A stretch of 64,000 nt of DNA from Hymenobacter pini (GTDB lineage: Bacteria; Bacteroidota; Bacteroidia; Cytophagales; Hymenobacteraceae): assembly GCF_020421205.1 (NCBI RefSeq), contig NZ_JAIZZH010000001.1:310001-374000 (forward strand), given 5' to 3'. Below the pieces are notes generated by a model. The model had not been told where the DNA came from, ran no database searches, and was given only the letters and a program-made list of their open reading frames with translations. Positions 51,077 through 59,745 of this stretch are shown piece by piece (within the stretch, counting starts at the first letter, position 1; every line of letters begins with the position of its first letter). The position numbers and the translations under genes are program-made.

Positions 51077-51850
51077 TTACTCGCCTACAAACCGTACATC
51101 AACCTGTGAGTCGAAGTGCAGACCGAGCAGCTCCGAGGCGTTGCCTTGGTTGATGCCAATGCACAGGCGGTCCTGGCTATTAAAAATGCACACGGCCTCA
51201 CCGGGAGCCGCCGCCTGAAAGTGGGGCGCAATTTCGCGCACGGTTTCGCGGGCGAAATGAATAGTGCACGGTCGGTCTCGGCCTACCACTTCGATGGCCG
51301 TGCGGCTAATATCCGTAATGAGGTTGCCGTAGTGGTCCACGTGCACTACGTGCCCGGTGATGCGGTTGTCCTGCAGGCGCATCTGCCGGTTGAGGAGCTG
51401 ATACGTGTCGGTGGTAGCGGGGCCGAGGTCGGAGAGTGGGCCGCCCTGGGCCAAATGCACGGCGGCGGGCACTAGTAAGTCTCGGGTAGGGGAGGCGGTG
51501 GCGATGTGGCCGACTCCCAACGTTACCAGCTCCTCGGGCATACCATCACACAGCAATGGTAGCAGGCCGTTGTCAGCCGAAACAAAAAAATGGCCCTGAA
51601 ACCGGGCCGCGTGCCAGGCCGCTTTTGGCGCGCCCAGATCGTTCACGCCCACTAAATGCACGGTGCCCGCCGGAAAATCCTGGTACACGGCGCCTAGCAC
51701 GTGCACGGCATGCGCAATGTTGAAAGGCTCGATACCGTGGGTAATGTCCAGCACCGGAAGCTGAGGAGCGAGCTGCAGAATCCGCGCCTTCACGGCCGCC
51801 ACATAATGGTCACGGTAGCCGAAATCGGACAGAAACGTAATCAAGCTCAT
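51077..51850 (-). CDS. SAM hydroxide adenosyltransferase (DUF62 family)
   Basis: The 257-residue protein has the DUF62 entry MSLITFLSDFGYRDHYVAAVKARI and the following DITHGIEPFNIAHAVHVLG, with the SAM-contacting SADNGLLPLL and VVHVDHYGNLITDI regions. Family members hydrolyse S-adenosylmethionine to adenosine and methionine, or, rarely, halogenate it; the hydroxide type is the default here. The ATG at 51848-51850 is chosen. It diverges from phoH. Confidence 0.88.
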   Translation of the reverse strand: MSLITFLSDFGYRDHYVAAVKARILQLAPQLPVLDITHGIEPFNIAHAVHVLGAVYQDFPAGTVHLVGVNDLGAPKAAWHAARFQGHFFVSADNGLLPLLCDGMPEELVTLGVGHIATASPTRDLLVPAAVHLAQGGPLSDLGPATTDTYQLLNRQMRLQDNRITGHVVHVDHYGNLITDISRTAIEVVGRDRPCTIHFARETVREIAPHFQAAAPGEAVCIFNSQDRLCIGINQGNASELLGLHFDSQVDVRFVGE

Positions 51851-52032
51851 GGCCGGAAATTGGGAGTTATTCGTACTATTGCCAAGCCCCCGTGGGGGCG
51901 GCAAAAGTAGCCCTTTTGCCGTAAAATGGCAGCAGCAACGAACTACTGATTTTTGTTGTTATTGCTTTTACCGATGCGTGCTGTATCCGTCCGGCACTCT
52001 TTTCATTCCTTCCGCTTTTAAATTCCCGCAGT

Positions 52033-53139
52033 TTGGTCGAAAAAATCATCACCCTGGAAAACGTGTCCTTGGTTGAGTTCTTGGGGCCCGATAACCAAAA
52101 CATCCGGCAGCTGGCAGCGGCGTTTCCGGGTAGCAAAATCATTTCCCGCGGCAACGAAATCAAAATTCAAGGCCAAACGGCCGTCATTAGCCGCATCAAC
52201 GAGATTCTGTCGGCGTTACTAGAACATTACCACCAGTACGGGCAGATTACCGACAAAACGGTAAGCCAGTTTCTCTCATCCGCCGATGAGGAGCTGGATG
52301 AAGCCCGCATGGCGGCCTCGCCCGACGTTATTCTGTTCGGGGCCAAAGGCGGCGTGATTAAAGCCAAAACGGCCAACCAGCAACGGCTGGTAGATGCCGT
52401 GCTCAAAAACGACCTGGTGTTTGCGCTGGGTCCGGCCGGTACCGGTAAAACCTACATTTCGGTGGCGCTGGCCGTGCGGGCTCTCAAAAACAAGGAGGTT
52501 AAGAAGATTATCATTTCGCGGCCCGTGGTAGAAGCGGGGGAGAGCCTGGGCTTTTTGCCTGGGGATATGAAGGAAAAGGTAGACCCCTACCTCCGCCCGA
52601 TTTATGATGCCTTGGAGGACATGCTGCCCCCCGAGAAATTCAAGTTCTACCTCGAAAACAAAACCATTGAAATTGCGCCGTTGGCGTACATGCGGGGCCG
52701 CACGCTCAACAACGCCTTTGTGCTGTTGGACGAAGCCCAGAACACCACGCCTTCGCAGCTGAAGATGTTTTTGACCCGTATGGGGCCGAACGCCAAAGTG
52801 ATGGTGAACGGTGACCGGAGCCAGATTGACCTGCCAACCAAGCAAAAATCGGGGTTAATCCAGGCTCTGGACATTCTGCGGGGCGTGAACGGCATTGGCT
52901 TCGTGGAAATGACGGCCGAAGACGTGGTGCGCCACCGCCTGGTAAAGCAAATTGTGCAGGCCTACGACAAGTTCGACGTGGAGCAGCAGAAGGAGCAGGC
53001 CAACCGGCCCGTGCGCGAGTACCGCCCCAGCTACCAGCGCCGCCAGGACGAAGTGGCTCACCACGACCCCGGCAAGCACCCGGACGCCCGCCGCGAGGAC
53101 GATGGTACCCGGGAATTACCCGTCAACCACGAGCAGTAA
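52033..53139 (+). CDS. PhoH-family ATPase
   Basis: The 368-residue protein opens at a TTG with VEKIITLENVSLVEFLGPDNQNIRQL, a KH-like or PIN-adjacent N-domain. It has a Walker A GPAGTGKT (residues 133-140) and Walker B FVLLDEAQNT, in the PhoH order. PhoH is a cytosolic ATPase of unknown role, often linked to RNA metabolism. The C-terminal tail is basic and proline-rich (YRPSYQRRQDEVAHHD). The TTG is preferred because family members begin with this segment; a T-rich promoter stretch lies just upstream. A perfect-stem terminator follows. Confidence 0.9.
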   Translation: MVEKIITLENVSLVEFLGPDNQNIRQLAAAFPGSKIISRGNEIKIQGQTAVISRINEILSALLEHYHQYGQITDKTVSQFLSSADEELDEARMAASPDVILFGAKGGVIKAKTANQQRLVDAVLKNDLVFALGPAGTGKTYISVALAVRALKNKEVKKIIISRPVVEAGESLGFLPGDMKEKVDPYLRPIYDALEDMLPPEKFKFYLENKTIEIAPLAYMRGRTLNNAFVLLDEAQNTTPSQLKMFLTRMGPNAKVMVNGDRSQIDLPTKQKSGLIQALDILRGVNGIGFVEMTAEDVVRHRLVKQIVQAYDKFDVEQQKEQANRPVREYRPSYQRRQDEVAHHDPGKHPDARREDDGTRELPVNHEQ

Positions 53140-53160
53140 ACTGCTGTGGATAGAATGAGA

Positions 53161-53194
53161 AAGGCGGCTACCAGTTTAGGTAGCCGCCTTTTTA
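53161..53194 (+). terminator. intrinsic terminator of phoH
   Basis: A perfect 12-bp stem (AAGGCGGCTACC at 53161-53172 with 53179-53190) has a 6-base loop and is followed by TTTT; it begins 22 bp after the phoH stop codon. Confidence 0.9.
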
Positions 53195-53292
53195 CGTTTC
53201 TGACTGCAGTAAGCTGCGTATGTTTGGAGCCGCCAACTTCTCATTTTTTCACCATTGGCTGGCTTCGGTCAGCTTTTCCTTACTGCCTTCCC

Positions 53293-53733
53293 GTGATTCT
53301 CATCCACCGCGTTGCTACCGAGCAGGAGCTACTTTCCGCCCTGGCCATCCGCCATACTGTATTTGTGCTGGGCCAGAACGTACCTGCTGACCTGGAGAAT
53401 GACTTGCACGACCGCACCGATGCCACGCATTATCTGGCAGTAACCGAAACGGGTATGCCCTGCGGGGCCGCCCGCTGGCGCACTACCGACAACGGTGTGA
53501 AGCTGGAGCGGTTTGCGGTGTTGGCGGACTACCGCAACCAACAAGTAGGCGCGGCCCTGCTGGCGGCGGTGCTGCAGGATGTGCAGGCCGCGCACCCCAC
53601 GGCCGAGGTATACCTGAACGCCCAAGTAAATGCCGTGCGCTTCTACGAGCGGCATGGCTTTGTGAAGGCTGGCGAGGCGTTTTGGGAAGCCGGTATTGAG
53701 CATTACAAAATGGTGTGGCAACGCCCGGAGTAG
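53293..53733 (+). CDS. GNAT-family acetyltransferase
   Basis: From a GTG at 53293 (VILIHRVATEQELLSALAIRH) the 146-residue protein has the GNAT segments VLGQNVPADLENDLHDRTDATHY, RFAVLADYRNQQVGAALL with the acetyl-CoA loop RNQQVGA, and a C-terminal RFYERHGFVKAGEAF. It resembles ElaA/YjcF-type acetyltransferases. An earlier in-frame ATG (53146) lies within the phoH terminator region and would add an unlikely Cys/Phe-rich leader. A strong hairpin follows. Confidence 0.78.
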   Translation: MILIHRVATEQELLSALAIRHTVFVLGQNVPADLENDLHDRTDATHYLAVTETGMPCGAARWRTTDNGVKLERFAVLADYRNQQVGAALLAAVLQDVQAAHPTAEVYLNAQVNAVRFYERHGFVKAGEAFWEAGIEHYKMVWQRPE

Positions 53734-53763
53734 GCTGTAGCTTTTAGCCCTGGAAAATCGAGA

Positions 53764-53811
53764 GCCAGCGCGGCGCTTCTGCTATGAGAGAAGCGCCGCG
53801 CTGGCTTTTGT
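53764..53811 (+). terminator. intrinsic terminator after the GNAT gene
   Basis: A perfect 18-bp stem (AGCCAGCGCGGCGCTTCT at 53764-53781 with 53790-53807) has an 8-base loop and is followed by TTTTGTT. Confidence 0.9.
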
Positions 53812-53895
53812 TATTCAGAGCATTTTCAGCATTTTACCTGCTCATTGCTGACGAGCTTACGGCTATTCATTACGTTACTAATTGGGTGTGTAGGT

Positions 53896-56133
53896 ATGGA
53901 AATAAAATGGGCTTCCAACGCGGCGGTTCGGCTAGTATTGCCGCTGATGGGTGGGATTCTGCTGTACCTCTACGCCGGCGAGGCCCTGCCCGATTTGCGG
54001 TGGCTGGCCGCGGCGCTGACGGCCTTATTTGTAGTAGTACAGCTATGGGCCGCCCGGCAGCCAGCCCCGGGGCCCACCGATACAGCCGGCCTGTTGGCGG
54101 TGCTGGCTTTGTTTGTGGCTGGAGCGGCCCTAACCCAGCAATCTACCGAGAGCCGCAACGCTGACCACCTGTACCGGTTTGGCTCCCGCATCGAATACTA
54201 CCGAGCCGTGGTGGATGATTACACGGTGGTGCGACCCGCCACCTACGCCACTACCGTGCGGGTATCGGCGGTGCGGGTGGCGGGGCGCTGGCAGCCGGCG
54301 CAGGGTGGTATCCGGGTGAGTATTCCGCGCGAGGATGGCTTGGCTGCCCCGCAGTACGGCGACGTATGGGTGGTACGGGGCGCGCCAGCTCCCAGCAAAG
54401 CCCCCCTCAACCCCGGCGAGTTCGACTACCGGCGCTATCTGCAGTACCATCAGGTGTATCACCAGCAGTTCATTCACCCCGACCAGTACCAGCGCGTGGC
54501 TGTGGAGCCGCCCAGTGTACTGCGGGCTATGGCCATGCGGGCGGCGCGGGTGCTGGATGGCATATTTCGGCAGTACGTGCATGCCAAGCGGGAATACGCC
54601 TTGGCCTCGGCACTGGTGCTGGGTATCAAGGATGAGGTGGATCAGGAAACCAAGCAGGCCTACGCCAACACGGGTACCACGCATATCATGGCGGTATCGG
54701 GGTTGCAGGTGGGGTTGCTGTTTGGGGCCGTTACGTGGCTGCTGGGGCTGCTGCCGGGCCGGCGGGGGCCCTGGTTCCGGCTGGTTACGGCCTTGCTGGG
54801 GCTGGCTGTTATCTGGAGCTACGCGTTCCTGACGGGCTTATCGGCCTCGGTGCTACGCGCTGCCGTCATGTTCTCGTTTATCATCTTGGGCCGGGCCTTC
54901 AGCCGGCAAACCTCCATGTACAATCTGCTGGCGGCGGCGGCGTTTTGCCTGCTCTGCTACGACCCGTATCTGCTCTGCGATGTGGGCTTTCAACTGTCGT
55001 TTCTGGCCGTGCTGAGTATTGTGTATTTGCAACCGCGCATCCTGAGCTGGCTGAACCCGAAGGCGTATTTTCTGAATAAGCAGCGCCCCTGGCAGCCGAA
55101 AGCGGTGCAGAAAAGCTGGAGCTGGCTGGGGAGTTTTCTGCACTATGTGTGGGCCGCTGCGGCCCTGTCCTTGGCGGCGCAGGTGGCTACTTTTCCGTTG
55201 GGGCTGTATTACTTCCACCAGTTCCCGTTGAGCTTTCTGGCCTCCAACCTGATTGCCGTGCCCATTTCCAGCGGCGCGGTGTACGTGGGCCTGGGGCTAC
55301 TGGCCCTGAAGGGGTTGGTAGCACTAGTGGCTTTGGCCTTACCCAACGTAGCACAGGTGCTCGACTACGGCCCACAGGCTGTTGGGTACGTGTTTGAAAT
55401 GCTGATTCGGTGGTTCAACAACTATATATTCTGGATTGGCCGCATAATGCCCGACGCGCTGATATCCGGCATTCACGTCACTACTCCGCAAGTGTGGCTG
55501 ATTGGGGGCGTGATTCTGGCAGTGTTGCTGTTTTTCGCGCTGAAGAAATTGCCGTGGTTAGCTCTGGCTTGTACCCTGCTGGGCGTGTTTGCCGGGAGCA
55601 AGGTGTGGGCGGCCTACCAGCTGACGCCTACCAAGCAACTCGTTATCTACAGTATTCCGCGGCGCTCAGTGGTGGGCTTCTGGCAAGGTGCCAGCGCCGA
55701 AATAGTCACGCTTGACTCCCTGCCGCTCACCGAAACCGAGCGAACCTACCGCATCGTGCCCGGCATCATTCAGCGGGAAGCGCGCCGGGTAAGCTACCGG
55801 CCCGGCTGGCAAGGCTGCCCCGTGCCGGCCGTGGTGGCGGAGCCGGGCCTCACGCTCACTACTTGGCAAGGGCACAAGCTGGCCTTCGTAAGTGGCCGGC
55901 TGAGCGGGGCCACTGGTCCTGTGCCGGGCCTCACGGCGGTGGTGCTGCGCCGCAACGCCCGCGTGCAGCCGCAGCAGCTGGCTGAGGTGTTCAGCACCAA
56001 AGCCCCCGTTGTGTTCGACTCTTCCTGCAAAAGCTGGTATGTGCTTCGGCAGGATTCGGTGCTGCGGGCTGCGGGCTTTCAAACCCACGATGTGACGCTG
56101 CAGGGGGCCTTTGTCGTGGAGCAAACGCAATAG
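53896..56133 (+). CDS. ComEC/Rec2-family DNA-uptake channel, Bacteroidota form without nuclease domain
   Basis: The 745-residue membrane protein has an N-terminal DUF4131-like domain, the competence domain with the helix-rich SVLRAAVMFSFIILGRAFSRQTSMYNLLAAAAF segment, and about 10 transmembrane helices. The FALASALVLGIKDEV-type ALGIKDE and MAVSGLQVGL motifs are typical of ComEC. The C-terminal quarter has no HxHxDH, so the metallo-beta-lactamase-type nuclease domain of many ComEC proteins is missing; the tail is instead a soluble beta-rich region. It should form the inner-membrane channel for transforming DNA. The ATG at 53896 is chosen over an upstream TTG frame. Confidence 0.85.
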   Translation: MEIKWASNAAVRLVLPLMGGILLYLYAGEALPDLRWLAAALTALFVVVQLWAARQPAPGPTDTAGLLAVLALFVAGAALTQQSTESRNADHLYRFGSRIEYYRAVVDDYTVVRPATYATTVRVSAVRVAGRWQPAQGGIRVSIPREDGLAAPQYGDVWVVRGAPAPSKAPLNPGEFDYRRYLQYHQVYHQQFIHPDQYQRVAVEPPSVLRAMAMRAARVLDGIFRQYVHAKREYALASALVLGIKDEVDQETKQAYANTGTTHIMAVSGLQVGLLFGAVTWLLGLLPGRRGPWFRLVTALLGLAVIWSYAFLTGLSASVLRAAVMFSFIILGRAFSRQTSMYNLLAAAAFCLLCYDPYLLCDVGFQLSFLAVLSIVYLQPRILSWLNPKAYFLNKQRPWQPKAVQKSWSWLGSFLHYVWAAAALSLAAQVATFPLGLYYFHQFPLSFLASNLIAVPISSGAVYVGLGLLALKGLVALVALALPNVAQVLDYGPQAVGYVFEMLIRWFNNYIFWIGRIMPDALISGIHVTTPQVWLIGGVILAVLLFFALKKLPWLALACTLLGVFAGSKVWAAYQLTPTKQLVIYSIPRRSVVGFWQGASAEIVTLDSLPLTETERTYRIVPGIIQREARRVSYRPGWQGCPVPAVVAEPGLTLTTWQGHKLAFVSGRLSGATGPVPGLTAVVLRRNARVQPQQLAEVFSTKAPVVFDSSCKSWYVLRQDSVLRAAGFQTHDVTLQGAFVVEQTQ

Positions 56134-56225
56134 GCAGAAGCTTAGCCGGTGTTGGCCGAAACCGAAGTGCCCCTAATAGGAGTATAGTGTATACTAGAAC
56201 ACTAGTAGCGTAGCCCTGATTTTAC

Positions 56226-56233
56226 TACGTTTG
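56226..56233 (+). promoter_or_regulatory. candidate -7 box for the enoyl-CoA hydratase gene
   Basis: TACGTTTG matches TAnnTTTG exactly and lies 98 bp before the start codon. A TAGTGTATACTAGAACACTA stretch just upstream (around 56186-56205) contains short inverted repeats. Confidence 0.4.
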
Positions 56234-56331
56234 GTTTTCGCGCCCCCGTTCTGTGTCAGCGTCTGCACCCGTTCCTGCCTGGGACTCCCGTACCCGCTGA
56301 ATTTCTTTCACCGTACTGCAACTCCCTGATT

Positions 56332-57144
56332 ATGGAAGACATGCCCACTCAGGAACTGGAAGACCTGCGCTTCATTCGCTATGAAGCCCGGGACTCTATC
56401 GGCTATATTACCCTCAACCGCCCCGATAAGCGCAATGCCCTGAGCGCTGAGATGGTAACCGAGCTGAAGCTGGCCTTTGAATACGCCGAAGACGATGAAG
56501 CCTGCAAGGTAATTGTGCTGCGGGCCGAAGGGGAGGTGTTTTGCGCCGGAGCCGACCTCGCTTACATTCAGGAGCTGCAGGGTTTCGGCTACACCGATAA
56601 CCTGGCCGATTCTACCCACCTCATGCAGCTCTTTCACCAGATTTATACCCTCAAAAAGGTGGTAATAGGTGAGGTGCAGGGCCACGCCCTGGCCGGCGGC
56701 TGCGGCCTGGCCACCATCTGCGACTTTGCCTTCACCGTACCGGAAGCCAAGTTCGGGTACACCGAAGTGAAAATCGGGTTTTTGCCGGCCATTGTGAGCG
56801 TGTTCCTCCTGCGCAAAATAGGGGAGGCCCGCACCAAGCAACTGTTACTCACCGGCGACGCCGTATCGGCACAGACGGCGCAGGAGTTTGGGTTGGTGAA
56901 TTTCTTGGTGCCCCGCGAAGAGTTGGCCGCTAATGTGTTCCGGTTTGCCCGCCGTCTGTGCGTTGAAAACTCGGGCCAGAGCATGGAAACCACCAAGGAA
57001 ATGCTGGCGCGCATTCCCGAAATGCCTTTGGAAGACAGCCTCCGCTACGCCGCGCGGCTCAACGCCGAAGCCCGTGGCTCCGATGATTGCCGCCGGGGCA
57101 TTGCGGCCTTCCTCGGCAAGGAGAAAATTGTGTGGGACAATTAA
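56332..57144 (+). CDS. enoyl-CoA hydratase/isomerase-family protein
   Basis: The 270-residue crotonase-fold protein has ITLNRPDKRNALSAEMV (oxyanion loop start), EGEVFCAGADLAYIQEL (about 66-82) and the second-loop GHALAGGCGLATICDF with the Glu/Asp region TVPEAKFGYTEVKIGFLP. It is probably a beta-oxidation or branched-chain enoyl-CoA hydratase/isomerase; the precise chain or acyl class is unknown. The ATG at 56332 is clear. A perfect-stem terminator follows before crtZ. Confidence 0.88.
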   Translation: MEDMPTQELEDLRFIRYEARDSIGYITLNRPDKRNALSAEMVTELKLAFEYAEDDEACKVIVLRAEGEVFCAGADLAYIQELQGFGYTDNLADSTHLMQLFHQIYTLKKVVIGEVQGHALAGGCGLATICDFAFTVPEAKFGYTEVKIGFLPAIVSVFLLRKIGEARTKQLLLTGDAVSAQTAQEFGLVNFLVPREELAANVFRFARRLCVENSGQSMETTKEMLARIPEMPLEDSLRYAARLNAEARGSDDCRRGIAAFLGKEKIVWDN

Positions 57145-57170
57145 CCGTTGCTCGCCCGAAGCCGATCAAC

Positions 57171-57209
57171 CGATGCCCCGCTGGCCCCAACCAGCGGGGC
57201 ATCGTTTTT
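57171..57209 (+). terminator. intrinsic terminator before crtZ
   Basis: A perfect 14-bp stem (CGATGCCCCGCTGG at 57171-57184 with 57191-57204) has a 6-base loop and is followed by TTTTT. Confidence 0.92.
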
Positions 57210-57284
57210 GGGGGCCTGCCAATTTTTGTACCTTTCTCCCTTATCTGGTTTTAAACTTCTTCCTATCAGGTTGGTTTGCCCTCT

Positions 57285-57803
57285 ATGACGACGCTGGCAG
57301 CCGTAGCCGTAACCACGGCTACTTTTATTGGAATGGAATTCGTAGCCTGGTTTATGCACCGGTTTGTGCTGCACGGGCCACTGTGGTTTCTGCACCGCTC
57401 GCACCATGTGCGGCACCCGCACCGCTTTGAGCGCAACGACTTCTTTTTCCTGTTTTACGGCTCCCTATCCATGCTGCTGATCATGTACGGCTCGGCCGAC
57501 AAGGATTTTCGGTTTTGGATGGGAGTGGGCATTGCCGCGTACGGCACGCTGTACTTCTTTGTGCACGATGTGCTGATTCACGGCCGGATGCGCTTCTGGC
57601 GGAAGTCGCGCAACGCGTATTTGCGGGCGTTGAACATGGCCCACAAAATCCACCATAAAACCACTGGCCGCGACGGTAGCGAGGAATTTGGACTGCTGTG
57701 GGTGTCACCGAAATACTACGCGCTGGCGTTGCGGCAGCCCGCGCCTACGCGCGTACTCCCGCAGCGTCGGGCCATTGTTAACTCGGATATCAAGGAGGGG
57801 TAG
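57285..57803 (+). CDS. crtZ: beta-carotene 3-hydroxylase
   Basis: The 172-residue membrane enzyme hydroxylates beta-carotene ring carbons to give beta-cryptoxanthin and zeaxanthin. The di-iron histidine motifs of the fatty-acid hydroxylase/CrtZ family are visible: HRFVLHG (His25, His30), HRSHH (His37, His40, His41), HDVLIH and HKIHH in the second half. Two or three hydrophobic helices surround them. A TTG three codons earlier is possible, but the ATG at 57285 fits the family. The CarH-like gene starts four bases after its stop codon, so the two are coupled. Confidence 0.92.
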   Translation: MTTLAAVAVTTATFIGMEFVAWFMHRFVLHGPLWFLHRSHHVRHPHRFERNDFFFLFYGSLSMLLIMYGSADKDFRFWMGVGIAAYGTLYFFVHDVLIHGRMRFWRKSRNAYLRALNMAHKIHHKTTGRDGSEEFGLLWVSPKYYALALRQPAPTRVLPQRRAIVNSDIKEG

Positions 57804-57807
57804 TATC

Positions 57808-58737
57808 GTGGGCCATTTTTCAATCAGTGACCTGGAGCAGCTCTCGGGCATCAAGGCACACACTATTCGCATTTGGGAGCAGCGCTACGGTATTCTGCGG
57901 CCGGTGCGCACCGCTACCAACATCCGCACGTACTGTGACGATGACCTGCGCCGCCTGCTCAACGTGGCCACCCTGTGCGGCCGGGGCTACCGTATTTCGC
58001 AGGTCGCCAAACTTTCAGAGCAGGAATTATGCAAGGCCGTTATTTCCTGCGACGACGAAAACCACTCGGACCGCTACTGCCACCACGTGAACGGGCTGCT
58101 GGCCGCCATGCTCGAGATGAACGAGAGCCGGCAGGTATGCATTCTGAATCAAGTGGTGGAGCAGTATGGGTTTGAGCAGGCCGTTTTGCGGGTGATATAT
58201 CCGTTTCTGCAGCGCATTGGTGTAATGTGGCAGGCGGGCACTGTCAACCCGGCCCAAGAGCACTTGGTTACCCACCTGATTCGGCAGAAGCTGATGGCCG
58301 CAACCGATGCGCTACCTGCTGTGCAGCCGGCCACGGCCCGGCGCTGGGTGCTGTTTCTGCCGGAAGGCGAAATGCACGAGCTGGCGCTGCTGTTTATGAA
58401 CTACGTGCTCCGCAGCCGGGGACACCATGTGCTGTATTTGGGCCAGAATCTGCCGATGGCCGAGCTGTCCCAGGTGTGCAGTGCCTACCAGCCGTACGCT
58501 TTGCTGACGGTGCTGACAGCCGTGCCGGAACGTCATGAGGTAGCTGATTTTGTGCAGCGCCTAAGCGAGCTTTGCCCCGATATTCAGCTGTTTCTGTACG
58601 GACCACTTGCCCAGCTGGAGTTTGAGTTGCCCACCAATGCGAGCCGCCTTGCCCTCATCACCGATTTTATTTTACTGGCTACCGGGCTCATAAACCACGA
58701 TGCCTGCGTTGCCCAGCCCGAATTAACGGTAGGATAA
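57808..58737 (+). CDS. MerR-type regulator with B12-binding domain (CarH/LitR-like)
   Basis: The 309-residue protein, starting at a GTG, has an N-terminal MerR helix-turn-helix (ISDLEQLSGIKAHTIRIWEQRYGI, residues 4-27). The C-terminal half reads as a cobalamin-binding domain. The cap motif W-x9-EH is intact (Trp141, Glu151, His152, GVMWQAG and PAQEHLVTH), and the lower-ligand motif ExH is intact (Glu188, His190 in GEMHELALLF). Known CarH proteins bind AdoCbl, repress carotenoid genes in the dark and release them in light. It lies between crtZ and the ECF sigma/crtI/crtB set, which supports the same role here. Confidence 0.85.
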   Translation: MGHFSISDLEQLSGIKAHTIRIWEQRYGILRPVRTATNIRTYCDDDLRRLLNVATLCGRGYRISQVAKLSEQELCKAVISCDDENHSDRYCHHVNGLLAAMLEMNESRQVCILNQVVEQYGFEQAVLRVIYPFLQRIGVMWQAGTVNPAQEHLVTHLIRQKLMAATDALPAVQPATARRWVLFLPEGEMHELALLFMNYVLRSRGHHVLYLGQNLPMAELSQVCSAYQPYALLTVLTAVPERHEVADFVQRLSELCPDIQLFLYGPLAQLEFELPTNASRLALITDFILLATGLINHDACVAQPELTVG

Positions 58738-59041
58738 CGGCTGATTGTTAACCATTAATACGCCCCGGTCGTACTGCTTGTCAGGCAACGGCCGGGGCTT
58801 TTTGTTGTCTCTGTAAGTGGCCCTGGTTCAACAGGCGGGTATAGCTGAAACTGTATGGTTAGGCATCTGGCTAGCATGAGCGTATTGATGCAGTTGATTG
58901 GTTAATAGGTGGTTGTGCAGGTTTGGGGTGGCGATACGTACGAAATATGGGCATTACCTAAAATAAATTGATGTAGGTACGTACTACTTCCAAACACTCG
59001 AGTATATTTGTTTAACTTTTTGCCACGAAAAGCTAAACAGC
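58738..59041. promoter_or_regulatory. 304-bp regulatory region before the ECF sigma gene
   Basis: After the terminator at 58762-58803, two exact TACGTAC heptamers lie 43 bp apart (58935-58941 and 58978-58984), the second inside GTAGGTACGTACTAC. A consensus -7 box TATATTTG is at 59003-59010, 32 bp before the ATG of the sigma gene. These are candidate MerR/CarH-type operator and promoter elements. No other gene is visible here. Confidence 0.55.
58762..58803 (+). terminator. intrinsic terminator of the crtZ/CarH-like transcript
   Basis: An 11-bp stem (58762-58772 with 58788-58798) has one wobble pair, a 15-base loop, and is followed by TTTTT. Confidence 0.75.
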
Positions 59042-59557
59042 ATGACCTCTCTGGAATTCACCGACCAAGTACAGAAGATTTCCTACTCCCTGAAGCCCGT
59101 GGCAATGAACCTGACGCGCGACGCAGACGATGCCAAGGACCTAGTACAGGAAACCTTGCTCAAAGCCATGCTGAACAAAGACAAGTTCAAGGCGGGCACC
59201 AACTTGAAGGCGTGGTTGTACACCATCATGCGCAACACCTTCATCAACAATTACAACAAAATCACCAAGCGCAATAGCAATATTGACAGCACGGAGTACT
59301 TCCAGTACTTCAACACCAACGAAAATTACATTACGCACAACGGAGCCACCTCCGATTTCGTAGTAGCAGATATCAACGAAGCCATTGCCGGCCTGTCGGC
59401 CGATTACCGGACTCCGTTCATGATGTACTACATCGGTTACAAATACCTGGAAATTGCGGAGAAGCTGCAAATTCCGATTGGAACCGTGAAAAACCGAATC
59501 CACATCGCCCGCAAGGAACTCAAGCAGGCGCTGAAGACATACGCCCCCGGCGTGTAG
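59042..59557 (+). CDS. ECF-type RNA polymerase sigma factor
   Basis: The 171-residue protein has a region-2 core (MNLTRDADDAKDLVQETLLKAM with the DAEDLVQET-like helix, about residues 22-43). A region-4 helix-turn-helix follows near residues 120-160 (DYRTPFMMYYIGYKYLEIAEKLQIPIGTVKNRIHIARKELKQAL). Its ATG is clear. The ECF gene follows the CarH-like gene and precedes crtI by 188 bp; in other bacteria such sigma factors drive light-induced carotenoid transcription (for example CarQ). No anti-sigma gene is adjacent. Confidence 0.9.
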   Translation: MTSLEFTDQVQKISYSLKPVAMNLTRDADDAKDLVQETLLKAMLNKDKFKAGTNLKAWLYTIMRNTFINNYNKITKRNSNIDSTEYFQYFNTNENYITHNGATSDFVVADINEAIAGLSADYRTPFMMYYIGYKYLEIAEKLQIPIGTVKNRIHIARKELKQALKTYAPGV

Positions 59558-59745
59558 GGAATAGGGAGAGAGTACAGACCCGCCCCGGGCGTATCGCGGG
59601 CCGCAGATTACGTTTACCATCCCAGGTAGCGTGGTTTGCGGCCCGTCTGTTTATGGACCAAATGCCGAAAATATGGCCGCAAGCTAAACAATTGCGTATG
59701 CCCGGCAGATTGTAGCTTGCACTCCATACTCCCAACTCCTACTGC

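Noticed and set aside
53146..53292. upstream start for the GNAT gene at 53293
   Set aside because: The extra residues are encoded by the phoH terminator and lack GNAT similarity.
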